Assembly (NCBI GenBank): GCA_937958735.1
Contig: CALGNG010000361.1
Location: 1 to 8,158, forward strand
Source of the DNA: an uncultured Aquimarina sp.
GTDB taxonomy: Bacteria > Bacteroidota > Bacteroidia > Flavobacteriales > Flavobacteriaceae
DNA length: 8,158 bases
Direction: 5' to 3'
Positions 5,345 through 8,158 of the stretch are shown piece after piece; the stretch's first letter is position 1, and each line of letters begins with the position of its first letter. The notes beneath the pieces were generated by a model. The model worked only from the letters and a program-made list of their open reading frames with translations. It ran no database searches and was not told the origin of the DNA. Position numbers and translations under genes: made by a program.

Positions 5345-7492
5345 TTATTCTACTATCATTTTTTCTGTAATCGTTTTTTCTTCATAACTATAATTTACAA
5401 AGTAAATACCACTACTTAAACCATAAGAACCTAGATTAACATCTATACTCGAGTTGGATTTTGTTACATTTATTTTTGCCACAGTAGCTCCTAAAATGTT
5501 TACAATTGTTAAAGTTGCCTCTTTTCTTACATCTATTGTTGGTAAAGAAAAGGTAACATTACCTGTTGTAGGGTTAGGGTATATTTCAAATTTAGAATCG
5601 ATAGTATTAATTTCTGAAACTTCCGCTAAACTTAATGTGCTTTGACACGGGCTTGTTGCACTAAAAGATAGCTTAGGTCCTTTTAATGCGTTAGAAGAAG
5701 ATTCAAACGAAACATCGTTTCCACTAGATTGTTCTACTATTAAACTAACAAAATTAGTGCTAGAAGCAATGGTTAAAGTTGGAAATTCTATTTTATAAAC
5801 TTGTCCTTCTCTATAGGTTCCTGTAATTGTTCCTATTTCTTCTAATTTATTTGGAGCGTTACTGCTAGATAAATTATTTTCTGTCCAGCTATTGCCATCT
5901 GCTCTATATACTTTTATTGTACCATTACCTCCATCTCTAGCTACTGTTAATTCTAAAGCAATATTATTGGTTTCCGATACACTTCTAAGGTCGTACTTTA
6001 TATAAGTTACACGGCTATCCTCGTTTACTCTTAAAATATCTGAATTTACTCCACTACCGCTTTGAATAAAAGCATCTTCGACAGAAGTTATCTCTTGGTT
6101 ACTTATTCTGGTAGAAGCAAGTATTCCTATACAATCGCAGTCTGCATTTAGTTTATCGTTTATAGTACAAATATCGCCATCGTTACAAGATGCTCCTATT
6201 ACACAAGCTGGTGGCGTTATAGGGTCTGGCGTTACAGGGTCTGGGTCTGGAGTAACTACTGGGTCTGGATTTCCTAAATTAATGGCATAAAGTGTTCCGC
6301 CTACTGGTGGATCTAATTTAGAATTCGGGAAATTATCGATACGTTCTTGTGTAGACAGTCCTAACTTTTTAGGCCCTGTATAAACTATGTTAGAATCCGA
6401 CCAAGGTCTTCTTGGTCCAAAATCGTGATTAAATTGTACACAATCGTTTCTATATATCCAATTTGGTTTTGCGGAGTTTCGATGTCTAGAAGACCATGGC
6501 CCCATAATAGCAAAATAAATAGGCTTTCCGCTTCTTGCTTCTCTAAATGGAGTGGATACGGTATCACCAGGCGCTACTGGTGGCATATCGGAAGGTAAGG
6601 TAATGCGATTGTTTTCTATAAGATTGTTAACATCGTCTCCACTATGAAAACTTACTTCTTGCTTAAAGTCGTTATCGTATACTACGTTAAACTCTACATT
6701 ATCCCCTTGTAAAGAGATATGTCTAAGATGTGTAATACTACAACCTGTAATTAGATTATCGCTGTTAAGAATAAAGAAATACCCTTGCGCACCTCCAGCT
6801 TTTTTATGTGCTCCATCTACTATTAAGTCTCTAAAAGTATTGTGCTTGGCATTACATCTTAATGGATCTTTAACCGCATTTAAAAGTGTTACTTTATCTA
6901 ACCAGCAATTTCTAGTATCGTCCCTCATTAACACCGTAACATTATCGTTTCCTCTGACTTCATCATTCTGGTTAATACCATAATTCCATTTATATTTCGG
7001 AACTCCCAATATACTGTTTACCGTTAGACTATATACCCCAGCATTTTGTATCCCTGAAAAATAAAAAGCACTTCCTCCTTTTATATCTATAGTACAAATT
7101 ACCCCTTCTCTTGTTTCTCCTGTAATAGAAACATTACTTTTCATATTAATTCTACCATTAATATTATAATTCCCGTTTTTTAAGGTTAGAAGTCCTCTTT
7201 CTCCATTTCTAAGAGTATTGGATAATTGGTTTATAGCATTGTTTATTGCATTAGAATTCCCTGGGTTTATAGACGAAAATTTTTGAAAACCACTATCGTT
7301 TGGAAAAGGGATTCCTCCTTCTACCCCTGCCTTAGACCAGCGATCCATTTGCGGATAATCGCTTCTATTTTGATTTATAGAATTTCTGTTAACAGTAATT
7401 CCAGAGTCGCCAACCTTAAGTTGTGCAAATAAATTTCCTGTAACTAAACAGGTCAAAAAAGTTAAAAAATAAAGATTAAAATAATTACTCAT
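5345..7492 (-). CDS. Secreted modular beta-helix protein with CBM96-like and T9SS sorting domains, probably polysaccharide-active
   Basis: A 715-residue protein predicted to be exported by Sec and then across the outer membrane by type IX secretion. Domains in order: signal peptide (1-23, cut at LFA-Q); a right-handed parallel beta-helix of pectate-lyase-like type (about 75-300) with recurring xxNxIxxxxI/V-type turns and a polar patch HSGDD (283-287); a post-helix segment rich in W, R and H (about 315-405); a Pro/Asp linker (409-428); a Cys-rich connector (430-456, cysteines 430, 436, 442, 452, 454); a DNRLRE/CBM96-like beta-sandwich (about 468-612); and a T9SS type A C-terminal domain (about 635-715) with YPNPTTG and a final GIYFVNYSYEEKTITEKMIVE-like end. 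The n-region of the signal peptide has no Lys or Arg, which is unusual, but a TAA five codons upstream leaves no better ATG. The family resemblance suggests a lyase or glycosidase acting on an algal or plant glycan. I cannot place the helix in a named CAZy family, and a binding-only role is possible. It lies downstream of a GH2-type gene. Confidence 0.88.
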   Translation of the reverse strand: MSNYFNLYFLTFLTCLVTGNLFAQLKVGDSGITVNRNSINQNRSDYPQMDRWSKAGVEGGIPFPNDSGFQKFSSINPGNSNAINNAINQLSNTLRNGERGLLTLKNGNYNINGRINMKSNVSITGETREGVICTIDIKGGSAFYFSGIQNAGVYSLTVNSILGVPKYKWNYGINQNDEVRGNDNVTVLMRDDTRNCWLDKVTLLNAVKDPLRCNAKHNTFRDLIVDGAHKKAGGAQGYFFILNSDNLITGCSITHLRHISLQGDNVEFNVVYDNDFKQEVSFHSGDDVNNLIENNRITLPSDMPPVAPGDTVSTPFREARSGKPIYFAIMGPWSSRHRNSAKPNWIYRNDCVQFNHDFGPRRPWSDSNIVYTGPKKLGLSTQERIDNFPNSKLDPPVGGTLYAINLGNPDPVVTPDPDPVTPDPITPPACVIGASCNDGDICTINDKLNADCDCIGILASTRISNQEITSVEDAFIQSGSGVNSDILRVNEDSRVTYIKYDLRSVSETNNIALELTVARDGGNGTIKVYRADGNSWTENNLSSSNAPNKLEEIGTITGTYREGQVYKIEFPTLTIASSTNFVSLIVEQSSGNDVSFESSSNALKGPKLSFSATSPCQSTLSLAEVSEINTIDSKFEIYPNPTTGNVTFSLPTIDVRKEATLTIVNILGATVAKINVTKSNSSIDVNLGSYGLSSGIYFVNYSYEEKTITEKMIVE
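6222..6268 (-). repeat. Short tandem-like repeat encoding the Pro/Asp linker
   Basis: The plus-strand octamer GGGTCTGG occurs at 6222-6229, 6237-6244, 6243-6250 and 6261-6268. Read on the minus strand it encodes the PDPxxTPDP repeats of the inter-domain linker in the secreted beta-helix protein. Such sequence is prone to slippage, so linker length may vary between strains. This is inferred from the repeat structure. Confidence 0.7.
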
Positions 7493-7518
7493 GAGCAGTT
7501 TGATTTGTTATTAATACT

Positions 7519-7526
7519 CAAATATA
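7519..7526 (-). promoter_or_regulatory. Promoter -7 box (TATATTTG) of the secreted beta-helix gene
   Basis: A perfect TAnnTTTG match on the minus strand, 26 nt before the ATG at 7492, in the 165-bp gap after the GH2-type gene. An 8-bp palindrome GTTTAAAC (7531-7538) lies 4 nt upstream of the box, in the spacer where an operator could sit. No TTG -33 element is found. This suggests the gene can be transcribed separately from the GH2-type gene. Confidence 0.45.
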
Positions 7527-7619
7527 AATAGTTTAAACCTCTTTAAAACATAAATTATCATCTTTTAGATAAAGAACAATTTTAATCTATAAAAGGAATA
7601 ACAACTCCATTTTTCACCT

Positions 7620-7651
7620 TTAAATGTAAGCACATTAACACTTACATTTAA
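7620..7651 (-). other. 11-bp stem-loop just after the GH2-type gene
   Basis: Positions 7620-7630 pair perfectly with 7641-7651 around a 10-nt loop, starting 6 nt after the GH2-type stop codon. The stem is AT-rich (TAAATGTAAG/CTTACATTTA), and on the minus strand it is followed by AAGGTGAAAA instead of a T run, so it is a poor intrinsic terminator. It may instead protect the 3' end of the upstream mRNA or act as a weak attenuator between the two genes. The function is a guess. Confidence 0.55.
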
Positions 7652-7657
7652 TAAAAA

Positions 7658-8158
7658 TTATTTCTGGGGGTTACTTCTTAGCTCCATTAAATCTTGATCT
7701 TTCCCTACTAACTCTAATCGCAGTCTTCTTATTTCTTCCTGTAAAATCTTTACATCTCTAGGTAATTCTTCTTTTATATTTTGCTGAATTACTATTTTGG
7801 TTTCGTCTATTTTTTTAGAATTATTTAAATAATCAATATCAAAATTCATTTTTGTTTTTACTGGTTGGGATATAAGAGTAATTTGATCCGATTTTAAACC
7901 ATTTACATAGGCTTTTACTCTAATCGTACCTGGTACATGCGTGGCTTTTATTAAGGCTGTTGCCGTTCCAAAAGATGTTTTCGCTGGATTAGCAAAATTT
8001 GTAAGCCCACCTATAACGGATGCTGGCCCTTCTACTTCAAAATACACTTGCTCCTCTGCAAGTACTTTTTTCGTTCCGTTTTTATCTACTATAGTAGCTC
8101 TAATTGGAACAAAATCCGATCCATCTGCCATTAATTCTAGTCCTTGTTTATCTATACT
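7658..8158 (-). CDS. C-terminal part of a glycoside hydrolase family 2 type protein (beta-galactosidase-like), 5' end outside the window
   Basis: The frame is open to the right edge: upstream of the ATG at 8131 it continues as SIDKQGLEL without a stop, so that ATG is internal and the gene starts outside the window. About 166 residues are visible. The first about 100 have the Ig-like C-terminal domain pattern of Bacteroidota GH2 enzymes (ADGSDFVPI, ATIVDKNGT, YFEVEGPASVIGG, GTATALIKA, PGTIRVKAY, GLKSDQITL). The catalytic barrel is not in view, so activity cannot be judged. After this domain, the last about 65 residues (window 7661-7860) form a charged tail. Its final part has a clean hydrophobic heptad pattern (V117, L120, I124, L127, L131, L138 and L141 counted from the ATG at 8131), predicting a short coiled coil. 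The gene is followed by the secreted beta-helix gene on the same strand, which supports a shared role in polysaccharide breakdown. Confidence 0.82.
   Translation of the reverse strand, partial: SIDKQGLELMADGSDFVPIRATIVDKNGTKKVLAEEQVYFEVEGPASVIGGLTNFANPAKTSFGTATALIKATHVPGTIRVKAYVNGLKSDQITLISQPVKTKMNFDIDYLNNSKKIDETKIVIQQNIKEELPRDVKILQEEIRRLRLELVGKDQDLMELRSNPQK

Noticed and set aside
6385..6567. 60-codon minus-strand frame inside the secreted beta-helix gene
   Set aside because: It is a different frame of a well-supported CDS with no independent start signals.
7421..7492. Lipoprotein signal peptide for the beta-helix protein (Cys15)
   Set aside because: The residues before Cys15 (FLT) do not fit a lipobox, a good signal peptidase I site LFA-Q follows, and the C-terminal sorting domain indicates T9SS export.
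7658..8131. Treating the ATG at 8131 as the start of a small stand-alone protein
   Set aside because: The frame stays open to the window edge, and the conserved GH2 domain begins before this Met (SIDKQGLELMADGSDF). It is therefore an internal methionine of a larger protein.

Overview
The window looks like a piece of a marine or algal-associated Flavobacteriia (Bacteroidota) chromosome. The evidence is an AT-rich composition, several promoter -7 boxes of the Bacteroidota type TAnnTTTG, a secreted protein ending in a type IX secretion (T9SS type A) sorting domain, and a tRNA-Ala(GGC) with typical Bacteroidota sequence. The species cannot be named from the sequence alone.

Layout from left to right: the 5' half of a tRNA-Ala on the minus strand (cut by the window edge), then three minus-strand housekeeping-type genes. 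These are an MsbA-like ABC exporter, an aldose 1-epimerase-family protein and a DEAD-box RNA helicase (GTG start, DEVD variant of motif II). A 333-bp divergent intergenic region follows, then one plus-strand gene, a small carboxylesterase/phospholipase-type alpha/beta hydrolase. It converges on the right-hand block across a 23-bp perfect stem-loop that serves as a bidirectional terminator.

The right-hand block is carbohydrate-related and on the minus strand. It holds the 3' end of a glycoside hydrolase family 2 type protein (entering from beyond the right edge, with a heptad-repeat tail at its C terminus). Downstream of it lies a 715-residue secreted modular protein: signal peptide, right-handed beta-helix, Pro/Asp linker, Cys-rich connector, DNRLRE/CBM96-like module and T9SS sorting domain. 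Together they suggest the edge of a polysaccharide utilization locus, but the target glycan cannot be read from the window and no SusC/SusD pair or regulator is visible here.

No mobile element, CRISPR array, defence gene or clearly new multi-gene system was found. The least-explained parts are the unassigned beta-helix domain, its Cys-rich connector, the coiled-coil tail of the GH2 protein and the uncharacterised divergent intergenic region.
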